Counted from the stretch's first letter, positions 8,435 through 17,549 are shown. The stretch is 35,474 nt of DNA from Planctomycetota bacterium (GCA_028278425.1 JANQEJ010000282.1:1-35474); one strand, 5' to 3'. Numbers and translations are program-made. The notes: generated by a model from the sequence alone, not told the origin.

Positions 8435-9499
8435 ATGAGCAGCACCCTGATCGTTCGAGACGCACTGCTCGTCGTCCATGGCGACCCCACGGTCCCCGAG
8501 GATCCCGAGAAGCATCTCGCGAGCCGCGTCAAAGAGGCGCGGAGCTTCGGCCGCCGGGTGGTCGAGGACTGTCTCTCCGTGCTCGCGCCGTCGGCGGGTG
8601 GAGACGACTGCGATCCCGAGGTGTTAGAGGCGGTGCTCATCCTCGCCCTGGCGCATCCGAAGCTCGCCGCGGACCACGCGCTGGAGCCCGTGGTCGTCGG
8701 GCGCCGGCTCGCGGCGAGCCTGGAGAAGAGCGGCGACACCGGCACGGCCCACCGGTCGCTTCTGGCGCTGGCCGAGTTCCTGCCCGGCAACCGCGCGATC
8801 GAGCGCGACCTCGCCGGCCTGATGCGCCGCGAGGGCATGGTGCAGGACCTGGTGGAGCGCTACCTCGACCGGGCGAAGCGTCTGCTCGACGAGGGCAAGA
8901 AGCAGGAGGCGATCCCCTGCCTGCGGGAGGTCCTCCAGCTCGACCGCTCGCGCAAGGACGTCGCGCGGATGATCCGCGACCTGCGCTTCGACGAGGTCGA
9001 CGAGATCAAGAAGCGCAGGCGCCGGGTGCGCGTCGCCGTCCTGGTCGTCCTGCTCTCGCTCGGGGCGTCGCTGGTCGGCCTGCGCGAAGTCCAGGTGAGC
9101 CGCGACTACCGCAAGCTGCCGCCGGGCGAGGAGGGAGACCTGGTCTCGCTGCGCGCGCGCCTGTCGGCGTTGGAAGGCTTCGTCGATGAGTACCCGGTCT
9201 GGCACGGCTCGCTGGGCGTCCTCCAGGAGCGCTCCGCGCTGCGCGTGGAGATCGACCGGCTGAACGAGGAGACGCTCACCCGGCGGGAGATGAGCGCCGC
9301 GAAGACCCGGCGCCAGCAGAAGCAGGCCGACGGCGCGCGGGTCAAGGCGAGGAACCTGGCGGAGGCCCGCGACTTCGAGGGCGCCCTGGCCGAGTTCCGC
9401 CGCGCGCTCGAGCTCGCCGCCTACGACTGGGAGCACCGCGCTCGCACGGAGCGCGACATCGCCGCGATCGAAGAGTTCCTCGCGGAGGGTGGAAAGTGA
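8435..9499 (+). CDS. single-pass membrane protein with TPR-like helices, first gene of MglA/roadblock cluster
   Basis: A 354-aa protein starting at ATG 8435. Residues 1-190 are helical with TPR-like character (LLALAEFLPGN followed by LLDEGKKQEAIPCLREVLQLD). A very basic stretch (KKRRRRVR) precedes one membrane segment at about residues 199-217. The remainder is a charged coiled-coil-like region and a second TPR-like pair (ARDFEGALAEFRRALELA). The positive-inside rule puts the N-terminal half in the cytoplasm. Its stop overlaps the next gene's GTG by four bases (GTGA), so the two are almost certainly translationally coupled. It is inferred to be a membrane scaffold for the GTPase module that follows. 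No named family recognised. Confidence 0.85.
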   Translation: MSSTLIVRDALLVVHGDPTVPEDPEKHLASRVKEARSFGRRVVEDCLSVLAPSAGGDDCDPEVLEAVLILALAHPKLAADHALEPVVVGRRLAASLEKSGDTGTAHRSLLALAEFLPGNRAIERDLAGLMRREGMVQDLVERYLDRAKRLLDEGKKQEAIPCLREVLQLDRSRKDVARMIRDLRFDEVDEIKKRRRRVRVAVLVVLLSLGASLVGLREVQVSRDYRKLPPGEEGDLVSLRARLSALEGFVDEYPVWHGSLGVLQERSALRVEIDRLNEETLTRREMSAAKTRRQQKQADGARVKARNLAEARDFEGALAEFRRALELAAYDWEHRARTERDIAAIEEFLAEGGK

Positions 9500-10578
9500 A
9501 GTTCGTCCAGAAGTTCGTCGGCAAGAACAGGGTGAAGGCGGCTCGTCAGGAGCTCGCCAAGAACCCGTCGCCGATGAACTACGCGCAGCTCGCGCGCGAG
9601 TGCGCCACCGCCGGCATGGTCCGCGAGGCGCTGCGGGTCTGCGAGGAAGGACTGCAGTCCTACCCCGGCAGCAGCGAGCTCAAGCGCATGGTCCAGCGCG
9701 CGACGCGGATCGAGCGCGACGAGCGGCTGCGCGAGCTCAAGCGCGAGCTCGCCGAGGCGCCGCGCCCGGCGCTCTGGCGCGAGATGTGCGAGATCCTGCT
9801 GAAGACGGGCCAGATCGCGCGCGCCGAGCAGTACGCCGCCGACTGGTTCAAGCAGACCGAGGACGTCGAGGCGCGGCTGGCGTACTCGCACGCCTTGATC
9901 GAGCGCTACCTCACCGACCGCGGCCGGGAGACCGGCCGGCGCGCCTTCTCCGCGCTCGACGAGGTGATGAAGCACCTGCCGCGCGACCCGCGCGCGTGGA
10001 AGCTGCGCCTGAAGCTCTGCTCGAGCATCGGCGCCTGGCGCGAGGCGCGCCGCTGCGCCGCGCAGCTCCTCGGCCTGGAGCCCGGCGATCCCGCGCTCGA
10101 GGCGCGCTTCCGCTCGCTCGATTCGATGGCCGACGGCTCGCCCTCGATCGACGACGCCCTGCTCGCCGTCGAGCGCACCGGCCACCTGGCGAACGAGAAG
10201 GCCAACGCGGACGCGGGTGCCGGCTCGGCCGACGTGCGCCCGGCGCTGCGCCGCCTCGCCGCCGACCCCGGCGTGCACGCCGCCTTCTACGTGCGCGGCG
10301 GCACCGCGCTCGTGCAGGGCGCCAAGGGCGCGACCGCCGAGCGCGCCGCGCGCACCGTTCGCACGATCCTTCAGTCGAGCCGCACGGCCGCGCGCCGCCT
10401 CGGGCTCGGCCAGGTGGCGAAGATCCAGATCGAGGGCGGCTTCGGCACGCTCGCGGTCGCGCCCGGCGAGATGGACGCCGGAGCGCTCTGGTGCAAGGGC
10501 ACGCTCTCGTACGAGAACGAGCGCGGTCTCATCGACATCGCGGGGCTCGACGCCCCGATGAGCGAGGTGCACGGATGA
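9496..10578 (+). CDS. TPR-like protein with C-terminal roadblock/LC7-like domain
   Basis: A 360-aa soluble protein starting at GTG inside the previous stop codon. Residues 1-190 are TPR-like helices (MNYAQLARECATAGMVREAL, then LWREMCEILLKTGQIARAEQ). Residues about 225-355 have the roadblock/LC7 rhythm: a helix, DPGVHAAFYVRGG, another helix, then beta strands IQIEGGFGTLAVAP and LIDIAGL. Roadblock domains bind or regulate Ras-like GTPases of the MglA family, and an MglA-like GTPase is encoded two genes downstream, so a role as scaffold or regulator is likely. The ATGA overlap with the next gene indicates coupling. The roadblock call is from fold pattern, not a strict motif. Confidence 0.8.
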   Translation: MKFVQKFVGKNRVKAARQELAKNPSPMNYAQLARECATAGMVREALRVCEEGLQSYPGSSELKRMVQRATRIERDERLRELKRELAEAPRPALWREMCEILLKTGQIARAEQYAADWFKQTEDVEARLAYSHALIERYLTDRGRETGRRAFSALDEVMKHLPRDPRAWKLRLKLCSSIGAWREARRCAAQLLGLEPGDPALEARFRSLDSMADGSPSIDDALLAVERTGHLANEKANADAGAGSADVRPALRRLAADPGVHAAFYVRGGTALVQGAKGATAERAARTVRTILQSSRTAARRLGLGQVAKIQIEGGFGTLAVAPGEMDAGALWCKGTLSYENERGLIDIAGLDAPMSEVHG

Positions 10579-11129
10579 TCGACGCCCTCGAGCCTCTGAT
10601 CGAGCTTCCCGGCGTGCGGCTCGTCGTCCTCGTCACGCCGGACGGCGTTCCCATCGCGGTCCCGGGCCGGCATCCCGGCCTGGAGCCCGAAGAGGAGGAG
10701 CCGACCGCGGCCAAGGACGGAGCGCCGCCCGACCCGCTCGACGACCCCGAGGCGCTGTCCGCGCTCTCCATCGGCTGGTTGAACGAGATCATCATGGCGA
10801 CCGGCCCGCTGTCGTGGGAGACGCCGCAGCGCGTGGTGCTGCGCGCCGCGCGCGGCACGCTCGTCCTCCGCCGAACGCACAACGCCTGGCTGCTCCTTCT
10901 CCTCGCGAGCGGCCTGCGTTCCGAAGACGTGATCCTCTCCATGGAAGGCACCGCCGCTCGCGTCGAGCGCCTGGTGCGCAGCATGGGAGAGAAATCGCGC
11001 GCGAAGAAGGGAAGCCAGGGATACGAGCCGTCTCCCGCACTTCCGACCCAACCTCCGACGGCGGCTCAAGACGAGGGGCTCACCACTTCTTCGCAACCCT
11101 CAACTGATCTTCCAACACCCCAAGGCTAG
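10575..11129 (+). CDS. small roadblock/LC7-like protein
   Basis: A 184-aa protein starting at the ATG that overlaps the previous stop by four bases. Residues 1-140 follow the roadblock pattern: a first helix, PGVRLVVLVTPDGVPIAV, an acidic loop, a long central helix (DDPEALSALSIGWLNEIIM), the strands VVLRAARGTLVLRR and AWLLLLLASGL, and a final helix. The acidic insert at residues about 36-60 and the Ser/Thr/Pro-rich tail from about 145 look disordered. It likely pairs with another roadblock subunit or the MglA-like GTPase encoded 5 bp downstream. Confidence 0.8.
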   Translation: MIDALEPLIELPGVRLVVLVTPDGVPIAVPGRHPGLEPEEEEPTAAKDGAPPDPLDDPEALSALSIGWLNEIIMATGPLSWETPQRVVLRAARGTLVLRRTHNAWLLLLLASGLRSEDVILSMEGTAARVERLVRSMGEKSRAKKGSQGYEPSPALPTQPPTAAQDEGLTTSSQPSTDLPTPQG

Positions 11130-11134
11130 CCCTC

Positions 11135-12199
11135 ATGGTCCAGATCAACTTTGCCCAGAAGACCGTCAACGCCAAGATTGTCTATTACGGTCCCGGGATG
11201 TCGGGCAAGACGACCAACCTCGAGGTCGTCCACCAGCGTGCGCCCGACAAGAACCACGGGGAGCTGACCAGCATCAGCACCGACGGGGACAGGACGCTCT
11301 TCTTCGACTACATGCCGCTCGACCTCGGCACCGTCGCGGGGATGCGTACCTGCTTCCAGATCTACACGGTGCCCGGCCAGGTCTACTACAACTCGACGCG
11401 CAAGCTCGTGCTGCAAGGCACGGACGGCGTCGTGTTCGTGGCGGACTCCTCGGCCGCGATGCTCGAGCAGAACCTCGAGTCGCTGCGGAACCTCGAGGAG
11501 AACCTGCAGGAGTACGGCAAGGGCCTGAGCACGATGCCGCACGTCATCCAGTACAACAAGCGCGACCTGCCGGACGCGATGCCGGTGCCCGAGCTGGACC
11601 GCCACCTGAACCCGCACGGCGCGCCCACCTTCGAGGCGGTGGCGAGCAACGGTCAGGGCGTGTTCCCGACGCTGAAGTCGCTCGCGGCCGCCGTGCTGAA
11701 GAACATCATGCAGGAGAGCAACATGGGCAAGGGCGCCCAGGCTCGCCCCGCGGCCGCCCAGGCCGCTCCGGCGGAGCAGCCCGGCCAGGTCGCCGCTCCG
11801 CAGCCCGCGCAACCGCAGCCGGCGGCTCCGGTTCAGCAGCCGGTGCAGCAGCAGCCCGCCCAGCAGCAGCCGATGCCGATCGCGGCGCAGGCCCAGCCGC
11901 AGGCTCCGGCGCAACAGCCCGGCCAGTTCGCGCAGCCGGCAGCCGCGCCGGCCGCGACGCAGGCGCCCCCGCAGCAGCAGGCGACGCCCGCCGCCGTCAT
12001 GAAGCCCCAGCCGACCCAGGCGAAGCCGAAGGCCTCGCCCGCCGGTCGTGCCCATTCGGTTCCCGCGACCAAGGGTCGCGAGAAGTCCGAGCTCGCCGTC
12101 CCGCGCTCGCGCCGGAACGGTCTCCTCACCTTTGGTTTTGTCGTCCTCGCTGCCGGCGTCGGCGCCGTCCTGGCCTGGACCATCCTCAAGGTCCTCTAA
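11135..12199 (+). CDS. MglA-type small GTPase with Pro/Gln-rich linker and C-terminal membrane anchor
   Basis: A 354-aa protein. Residues 1-195 are an MglA-family Ras-like GTPase: P-loop GPGMSGKTT at 19-27, the switch region around TLFFDYMPLD, TVPGQ at 78-82 where Ras has DxxGQ (typical of MglA), and NKRD at 141-144 for guanine specificity. MglA normally ends here at about 195 residues. This protein continues with about 130 residues of Ala/Pro/Gln-rich linker, a basic stretch, and one C-terminal membrane helix at about 330-351. It would therefore be a tail-anchored GTPase held at the inner membrane on a long flexible tether. It lies between two roadblock-protein genes, in keeping with MglA/MglB pairs that set cell polarity. 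GTPase call certain; the anchoring role is inferred. Confidence 0.93.
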   Translation: MVQINFAQKTVNAKIVYYGPGMSGKTTNLEVVHQRAPDKNHGELTSISTDGDRTLFFDYMPLDLGTVAGMRTCFQIYTVPGQVYYNSTRKLVLQGTDGVVFVADSSAAMLEQNLESLRNLEENLQEYGKGLSTMPHVIQYNKRDLPDAMPVPELDRHLNPHGAPTFEAVASNGQGVFPTLKSLAAAVLKNIMQESNMGKGAQARPAAAQAAPAEQPGQVAAPQPAQPQPAAPVQQPVQQQPAQQQPMPIAAQAQPQAPAQQPGQFAQPAAAPAATQAPPQQQATPAAVMKPQPTQAKPKASPAGRAHSVPATKGREKSELAVPRSRRNGLLTFGFVVLAAGVGAVLAWTILKVL

Positions 12200-12217
12200 C
12201 CGACGAGGCCGATCCCC

Positions 12218-12712
12218 ATGACTAGCGACGAAGCACTCCGCACCAACCGCCTGGTGTTCTACGCCGACGACGTCGAGAAGTTCGACGCCGAGCTGGACAC
12301 CTTCCTCGAGCTCTCCAAGGCGCGCTGCGCCCTGCTCGTGGACCGCGAAGGCCACCTGGTCACCCGCCGCGGCGAGCCGGTCAAGACGTCCCTCGAGTCG
12401 ATCGCCGCCCTGATCGCGGGCTCGTTCGCCGCCACCCAGGAGATGGCGCGCCTGCTCGGGGAGACCGAGTTCTCGATCCTCTTCCACCAGGGCCAGCGGG
12501 ACTCGATCCAGCTCCAGCTCGTGGGAGAACGGACCCTGCTCGCGATCCTGTTCGACGGGCGGACCAACCTGGGCCTCGTGCGCTTCTATGCGCAGGAAAC
12601 CGCCAAGCGGATCCACGGGCTCCTGAGCGCCATCAGCCAGGAAAACCGCCAGGCGAACCTGTCCGAGGAGTTCGGGACGAGCGCCGAGGACGCGCTGGAC
12701 GAGCTCTTCTAG
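12218..12712 (+). CDS. roadblock/LC7 domain protein, MglB-like GTPase regulator
   Basis: A 164-aa protein of roadblock/LC7 type: a first helix ending KARCALLVDREGHLVTRRGE, a central helix (LESIAALIAGSFAATQEMARLLGE), strands FSILFHQGQRDSIQLQLVG and TLLAILFDGRTNLGLVRFYA, and a C-terminal helix with an acidic tail. Proteins of this kind act as dimeric GAPs or guanine-nucleotide-exchange partners for MglA GTPases. It follows the MglA-like gene by 18 bp and closes the cluster. Of the three roadblock-type proteins here it is the closest to MglB. Confidence 0.9.
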   Translation: MTSDEALRTNRLVFYADDVEKFDAELDTFLELSKARCALLVDREGHLVTRRGEPVKTSLESIAALIAGSFAATQEMARLLGETEFSILFHQGQRDSIQLQLVGERTLLAILFDGRTNLGLVRFYAQETAKRIHGLLSAISQENRQANLSEEFGTSAEDALDELF

Positions 12713-12755
12713 CCGGCCGGACCCCCGGGACGGCCTTCGGCCGACCCGGAGGGTC

Positions 12756-12784
12756 TTGCACGCCGACCCGGGCTCCAGTACGCT
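12756..12784 (+). promoter_or_regulatory. probable housekeeping promoter of rpmB
   Basis: TTGCAC (12756-12761) and TACGCT (12779-12784) are separated by 17 bases, fitting a sigma-70-type promoter. The rpmB ATG is at 12823. The same TACGCT hexamer sits at both divergent starts near 16455-16490, which supports it as a local -10 form. Confidence 0.55.
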
Positions 12785-12822
12785 CTTCCGCCCTTTTCCT
12801 CGAAGAAGCGGAGCAGCGACAG

Positions 12823-13083
12823 ATGGCACGGGTTTGCGAGATCTGCGGCAAGAGAACCAAGGCGGGCGCCTCGATCGCCCGCCGCGGCCTGCCCAAGAAG
12901 AAGGGCGGCGTGGGCCTGCGCACGACCGGCCACACCAAGCGCACCTTCCAGCCCAACATCCAGCGCGTGCGGGCCCTCGTGAAGGGCGAGGTCAAGCGGA
13001 TCAGCGTCTGCACCAACTGCATCAAGAGCGGGCGCGTCGTCAAGCCGACGAAGGCGAAGACCGCCGACGCGCCGACAGGCTGA
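12823..13083 (+). CDS. rpmB: 50S ribosomal protein L28
   Basis: L28 (86 aa) is a structural protein of the large ribosomal subunit. Seen: N-terminal MARVCEICGKR, the central KKKGGVGLRTTGHTKRTFQPN, and a C-terminal VCTNCIKSG. Both CxxC pairs are present, so this is the zinc-binding form. The length is normal apart from a short basic tail. It has its own likely promoter, and its last 44 bases overlap the convergent hydrolase gene. Confidence 0.96.
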   Translation: MARVCEICGKRTKAGASIARRGLPKKKGGVGLRTTGHTKRTFQPNIQRVRALVKGEVKRISVCTNCIKSGRVVKPTKAKTADAPTG

Positions 13084-14071
13084 CGCCCGGCGCGACCTCC
13101 TCGACCAGGTCGAGGACGATGCGCGCGGTCTCCTCGGCGGCTTCGTTCTGCGGGCAATGGGCGACGCCCGCGAGCGCGTGGTAGCGCGCGTCGGGTAGCG
13201 CCGCCACCATCGCGTCGAGCTCCGCGCGGCCGATCACGCGGTCGAGGTTTCCCCGCACGACCGCGACCGGCGTGGACACCTCGTCGATGCGGCTCGTCAG
13301 CTCGTTGATCTCGGCGACCTTTCCACGCAGGACCCACATCACCTCGCGCGCGATGCGCTCGACGTCGAGGAAGGCCCCCGGCCGCCCGAGCGATTGCACG
13401 ACCGACTCCCACCAGTCGCGCGACGGGCGGACTCCCGGCGCGAGCATCGTGCGGAATGCGGCGCGCGCGATCATCTCGACGGCGACGCGGCGACGGCGGT
13501 CGGGAAGACGGCGAACGAGGCCTTCGACCCAACGGTAGGTCGGCACGCGCAGGAGCCGCACGAAGATCGGCGTGCGGGTGTCCGGCGTCGCGGGCGAGAG
13601 CAGGATCGTTCCGTCGACGCGTCCGGCCGCGAGCTGGGTCGCGCCGAGACAAACCGCGCCGCCGAGAGAATTTCCCAGCAGGAAGAGCGGCGCGCCGTCG
13701 GCCGCGTCGATCGCGATCCGGCGCGCGAGCTCGACCGCGTGGATGCTGTAGTGCGAGGCGAACTCCGCGTCGAGCGGCGAGGCGCCGAAGCCCGGAAGAT
13801 CGAAGCGACACACCCGCCCGCCGCGAGCCCGGACGATCGCTCTAACTTCCTTCCAGGTATGGAGGTTATCGCCGAAGCCGTGCACGCAGACGAGCGTCCA
13901 CGGGCCGTCTCGATCCGTCTCGATCCGCACGCGGACGTGCAACGTCTCCGCGGTTCCGAAGCGCGGGATCGGAACGGTCGTGAAGCGCTCGAGCGACGGC
14001 GGTTGGGCTTGCAACTTGACCGAATTGTCCCAAAAACGTCCCAAAAGTTTCCGACTTGGTTGGAAAGCCAT
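13040..14071 (-). CDS. alpha/beta hydrolase
   Basis: A 343-aa alpha/beta-hydrolase-fold protein. Seen: the oxyanion-hole segment VCVHGFGD (residues 62-68), a DLPGFGAS loop, the nucleophile elbow LLGNSLGGAV with Ser125, Asp267 in VVRGNLDRVIG and His295 in AGVAHCPQ, which together complete a catalytic triad. A helical lid lies at about 155-230. No export signal is clear. The substrate is unknown; esterase, lipase-like or C-C hydrolase activities are all possible. I took ATG 14071 as the start, but no ribosome-binding site precedes it and the first about 30 residues are unlike the family, so translation may begin further in. The 3' end overlaps rpmB by 44 bp. Confidence 0.85.
   Translation of the reverse strand: MAFQPSRKLLGRFWDNSVKLQAQPPSLERFTTVPIPRFGTAETLHVRVRIETDRDGPWTLVCVHGFGDNLHTWKEVRAIVRARGGRVCRFDLPGFGASPLDAEFASHYSIHAVELARRIAIDAADGAPLFLLGNSLGGAVCLGATQLAAGRVDGTILLSPATPDTRTPIFVRLLRVPTYRWVEGLVRRLPDRRRRVAVEMIARAAFRTMLAPGVRPSRDWWESVVQSLGRPGAFLDVERIAREVMWVLRGKVAEINELTSRIDEVSTPVAVVRGNLDRVIGRAELDAMVAALPDARYHALAGVAHCPQNEAAEETARIVLDLVEEVAPGVSLSARRRSSPSSA
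14027..14046. repeat. two GTCCCAAAA direct repeats, 11-bp period
   Basis: GTCCCAAAA occurs at 14027-14035 and again at 14038-14046, an 11-bp period, roughly one helical turn. The stretch is much more AT-rich than its surroundings. It lies 113 bp upstream of the Lys/Arg-rich peptide gene and inside the doubtful N-terminal end of the hydrolase, so it may be a regulator-binding site. Confidence 0.35.
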
Positions 14072-14158
14072 CGAGGAAGCCAGCCGATGGAGCCCTTGAT
14101 GTCGTGGTGGAGCAACCCACCGGTGCTTCATTCCTGACAACCAAGGAGAATTCTCTAG

Positions 14159-14365
14159 ATGGCTAAGAGAAAAGCCGCGAAACGCAAGACGAAACGTAAG
14201 GCCGCGAAGCGGAAACCCGCCAAGCGGAAGGCCGCGAAGCGCAAGGTCACCAAGCGCAAGACCAAGCGCAAGGCCAAGAAGGCCACGAAGAAGAAGGCCA
14301 AGAAGCGCAAGGCCACCAAGCGCAAGACCAAGCGCAAGGCCACCAAGCGCCGCAAGAAGGCCTAG
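14159..14365 (+). CDS. histone H1-like Lys/Arg-repeat protein
   Basis: A 68-aa protein made almost wholly of Lys, Arg, Ala and Thr in repeats of AKRK and TKRK type, like the C-terminal tail of histone H1 and the bacterial H1-like DNA-compacting proteins. It has no globular domain and must be disordered and strongly DNA- or RNA-binding. The ATG at 14159 has a clear AAGGAG ten bases upstream, so it is a real small gene and not noise. It is followed by the HU gene after 16 bp, which supports a nucleoid role. Similar peptides can also be ribosome-associated, so the ligand is not certain. Confidence 0.85.
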   Translation: MAKRKAAKRKTKRKAAKRKPAKRKAAKRKVTKRKTKRKAKKATKKKAKKRKATKRKTKRKATKRRKKA

Positions 14366-14381
14366 GCCGCGGTCAACTCTC

Positions 14382-14651
14382 GTGAACAAAAGCCAACTGA
14401 TCGCCCACGTCGGTGAGTCGCTCCACACCTCGCGGTCCGGAGCGGCGCGCATCGTGGACGCGGTGTTGGCTGGAATCCAGAGAGGCCTGCGGGACGACCG
14501 TTCCGTCACGATCACCGGCTTCGGGACCTTCGAGGTCAAGGAGCGCAAGGCTCGCGTCGGCCGCAATCCCCACACGGGAGAACCCATCGAGATCGCCCCG
14601 GGGCGACGGGTGGGCTTCCGCGTCGGTAAGGCGTTGAAGCAGTCCGTGTGA
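14382..14651 (+). CDS. HU/IHF family DNA-binding protein
   Basis: An 89-aa HU-family nucleoid protein starting at GTG 14382. Seen: the N-terminal helical dimerisation region (NKSQLIAHVGESL), the hinge ITGFGTFEVKERKAR and the DNA-intercalating arm GRNPHTGEPIEI with its conserved Pro. It would bend and wrap DNA as a dimer. It lies 16 bp after the histone-like peptide gene, so the two are probably one nucleoid operon. A strong hairpin follows the gene. Family is certain; HU versus IHF subunit cannot be separated here. Confidence 0.95.
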   Translation: MNKSQLIAHVGESLHTSRSGAARIVDAVLAGIQRGLRDDRSVTITGFGTFEVKERKARVGRNPHTGEPIEIAPGRRVGFRVGKALKQSV

Positions 14652-14692
14652 TCCGGAGCGGCTAACCGCCCCCGGGCCTGGAATTCGAACAC

Positions 14693-14720
14693 GGCCGGCT
14701 TCCCTTCGGGGGGGCCGGCC
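14693..14720. terminator. intrinsic hairpin between HU and metG
   Basis: GGCCGGC pairs with GCCGGCC, extended by T-G and C-G pairs around a TTCG tetraloop, followed by TTCT on the plus strand. It lies between the convergent ends of the HU gene (14651) and metG (14741) and could serve both. Confidence 0.75.
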
Positions 14721-14740
14721 TTCTGCGTTGGGGCTTGCCG

Positions 14741-16447
<1,707 letters not shown>

Positions 16448-16454
16448 GGCGAGC

Positions 16455-16460
16455 AGCGTA
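16455..16460 (-). promoter_or_regulatory. -10 element of metG, leaderless start
   Basis: TACGCT on the minus strand ends 7 bases before the metG ATG (16447). Transcription normally begins about 6-8 bases after the -10, so the message would start at or next to the start codon. No ribosome-binding site is present. The -35 is not obvious. Confidence 0.5.
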
Positions 16461-16484
16461 CTTCCGGCGCTCCCGCCCTGCATC

Positions 16485-16490
16485 TACGCT
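16485..16490 (+). promoter_or_regulatory. -10 element of the acyltransferase-lspA-lgt operon, leaderless start
   Basis: TACGCT on the plus strand ends 6 bases before GTG 16497. It mirrors the TACGCT facing metG 24 bases away. No ribosome-binding site precedes the GTG, which also supports a leaderless transcript. Confidence 0.5.
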
Positions 16491-16496
16491 ATCCCC

Positions 16497-17531
16497 GTGG
16501 CTTCCGCGACGGCGACGAACGCGACCGACGAGGCTCCGCTCGAGCGCGGCGGTCCGGCGGAGCTACCGCCGGAGCTGCGCCAGGACTGGCCGGCGCCGTG
16601 GCAGCCGCTCTGGGGACCCAAGCGGGGGCCGTGGCGCGAGGTGCTCTCGCTCGCCGCGCGCGCCCTGATCGCCGTCGCCTCGCGGCTGCCGGACGCGTTG
16701 CTGCGCCCCGCCTTCGGCGGGATGGCGCGCATCTCCTATCTCGTCCTGCGCCGCCGCTCGCGGACGGCGCGGGACTTCCTTCGCCAGGCCCTCGGGCCGG
16801 AGGCCGACCTGGACGCCGCCGTGCTCCAGGCGTGGCGCCACTTCTTCCGAGTCGTCGTCGACACCGAGCGCCTGCCGCGCCGCGTGCCCCTGGAGCGGAT
16901 CCGCGACCACTTCGAGGTGGTCTGGCACGAGGGCGCGCGCCGGGTCGCTGAATCCGGCCGGGGCTGCGTGCTCGTCACCGCGCACATCGGCAACTGGGAG
17001 GCCGGGTCGGCGATCGCCCCGTGGATCGGCTTCGATCCGTTCTACGCGATCGCCAAGCCGATCCGGAACCGCCCGTTCTCCAAGGTGCTCCAGCGCGTGC
17101 GCGAGCAGCGCGGCATCCGTCTGCTCCCGCGGCGGGGCGCGATGCGGGACGCGCCGCGGGTGATCCAGGCCGGCGGCTCCGTCGGCATGCTGCTCGACCA
17201 GCGGACGCGCCAGAAGCCGGTGATCGCTCCCTTCTTCGGCCGTCCCGCGCGCTGCGATCGGAGCGCGAGCGTTCTCTTGCGCCGGATCGGAGCACCCGTG
17301 CTCCTGGTCGCCTGCTACATGACCGAGAAGCCGCTGCACTACCGGGTCGAGTTCGTGGACTGCCTCCTGCCGGAGGAGTTCGCCGGAGCTCGGCCGGAGG
17401 AGGTCGCCGCGCGGATCAACGGCGTGTACGAGAAGATGATCCTCAAGCACCCCGAGCAGTACTTCTGGCTGCACGACCGCTACCGCGACACTCCCGAGGA
17501 GATGCCGGAGGAATCGCCGGAGGGCGCGTGA
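16497..17531 (+). CDS. lysophospholipid/lipid A acyltransferase (HtrB/LpxL-like)
   Basis: A 344-aa membrane-associated acyltransferase of the HtrB/LpxL/LPLAT family. Seen: a hydrophobic N-terminal anchor region (about residues 50-90), the catalytic H-x4-E motif in TAHIGNWEAG, then RGAMRDAPRVIQAGGSVGML and LDQRTRQKPVIAPFFGRPA, which match the family's later blocks, and EQYFWLHDRYR near the end, where such enzymes have W-x-H-x-R. It probably adds a fatty acyl chain to lipid A or a related envelope lipid. The GTG at 16497 fits a leaderless start; an upstream ATG at 16428 would place the promoter inside the coding region. It is first in an operon with lspA and lgt. Confidence 0.88.
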   Translation: MASATATNATDEAPLERGGPAELPPELRQDWPAPWQPLWGPKRGPWREVLSLAARALIAVASRLPDALLRPAFGGMARISYLVLRRRSRTARDFLRQALGPEADLDAAVLQAWRHFFRVVVDTERLPRRVPLERIRDHFEVVWHEGARRVAESGRGCVLVTAHIGNWEAGSAIAPWIGFDPFYAIAKPIRNRPFSKVLQRVREQRGIRLLPRRGAMRDAPRVIQAGGSVGMLLDQRTRQKPVIAPFFGRPARCDRSASVLLRRIGAPVLLVACYMTEKPLHYRVEFVDCLLPEEFAGARPEEVAARINGVYEKMILKHPEQYFWLHDRYRDTPEEMPEESPEGA

Positions 17532-17549
17532 CCGCCGGGCTCTGACACC

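Noticed and set aside
12823..13083. A ribosomal-protein operon around rpmB
   Set aside because: No other ribosomal protein gene adjoins. Upstream is the roadblock gene and downstream a convergent hydrolase.
14159..14365. Simple-sequence repeat without coding function
   Set aside because: The AAGCGCAAG-type repeats keep one frame with a proper ribosome-binding site, start and stop, so a real basic peptide is more likely.
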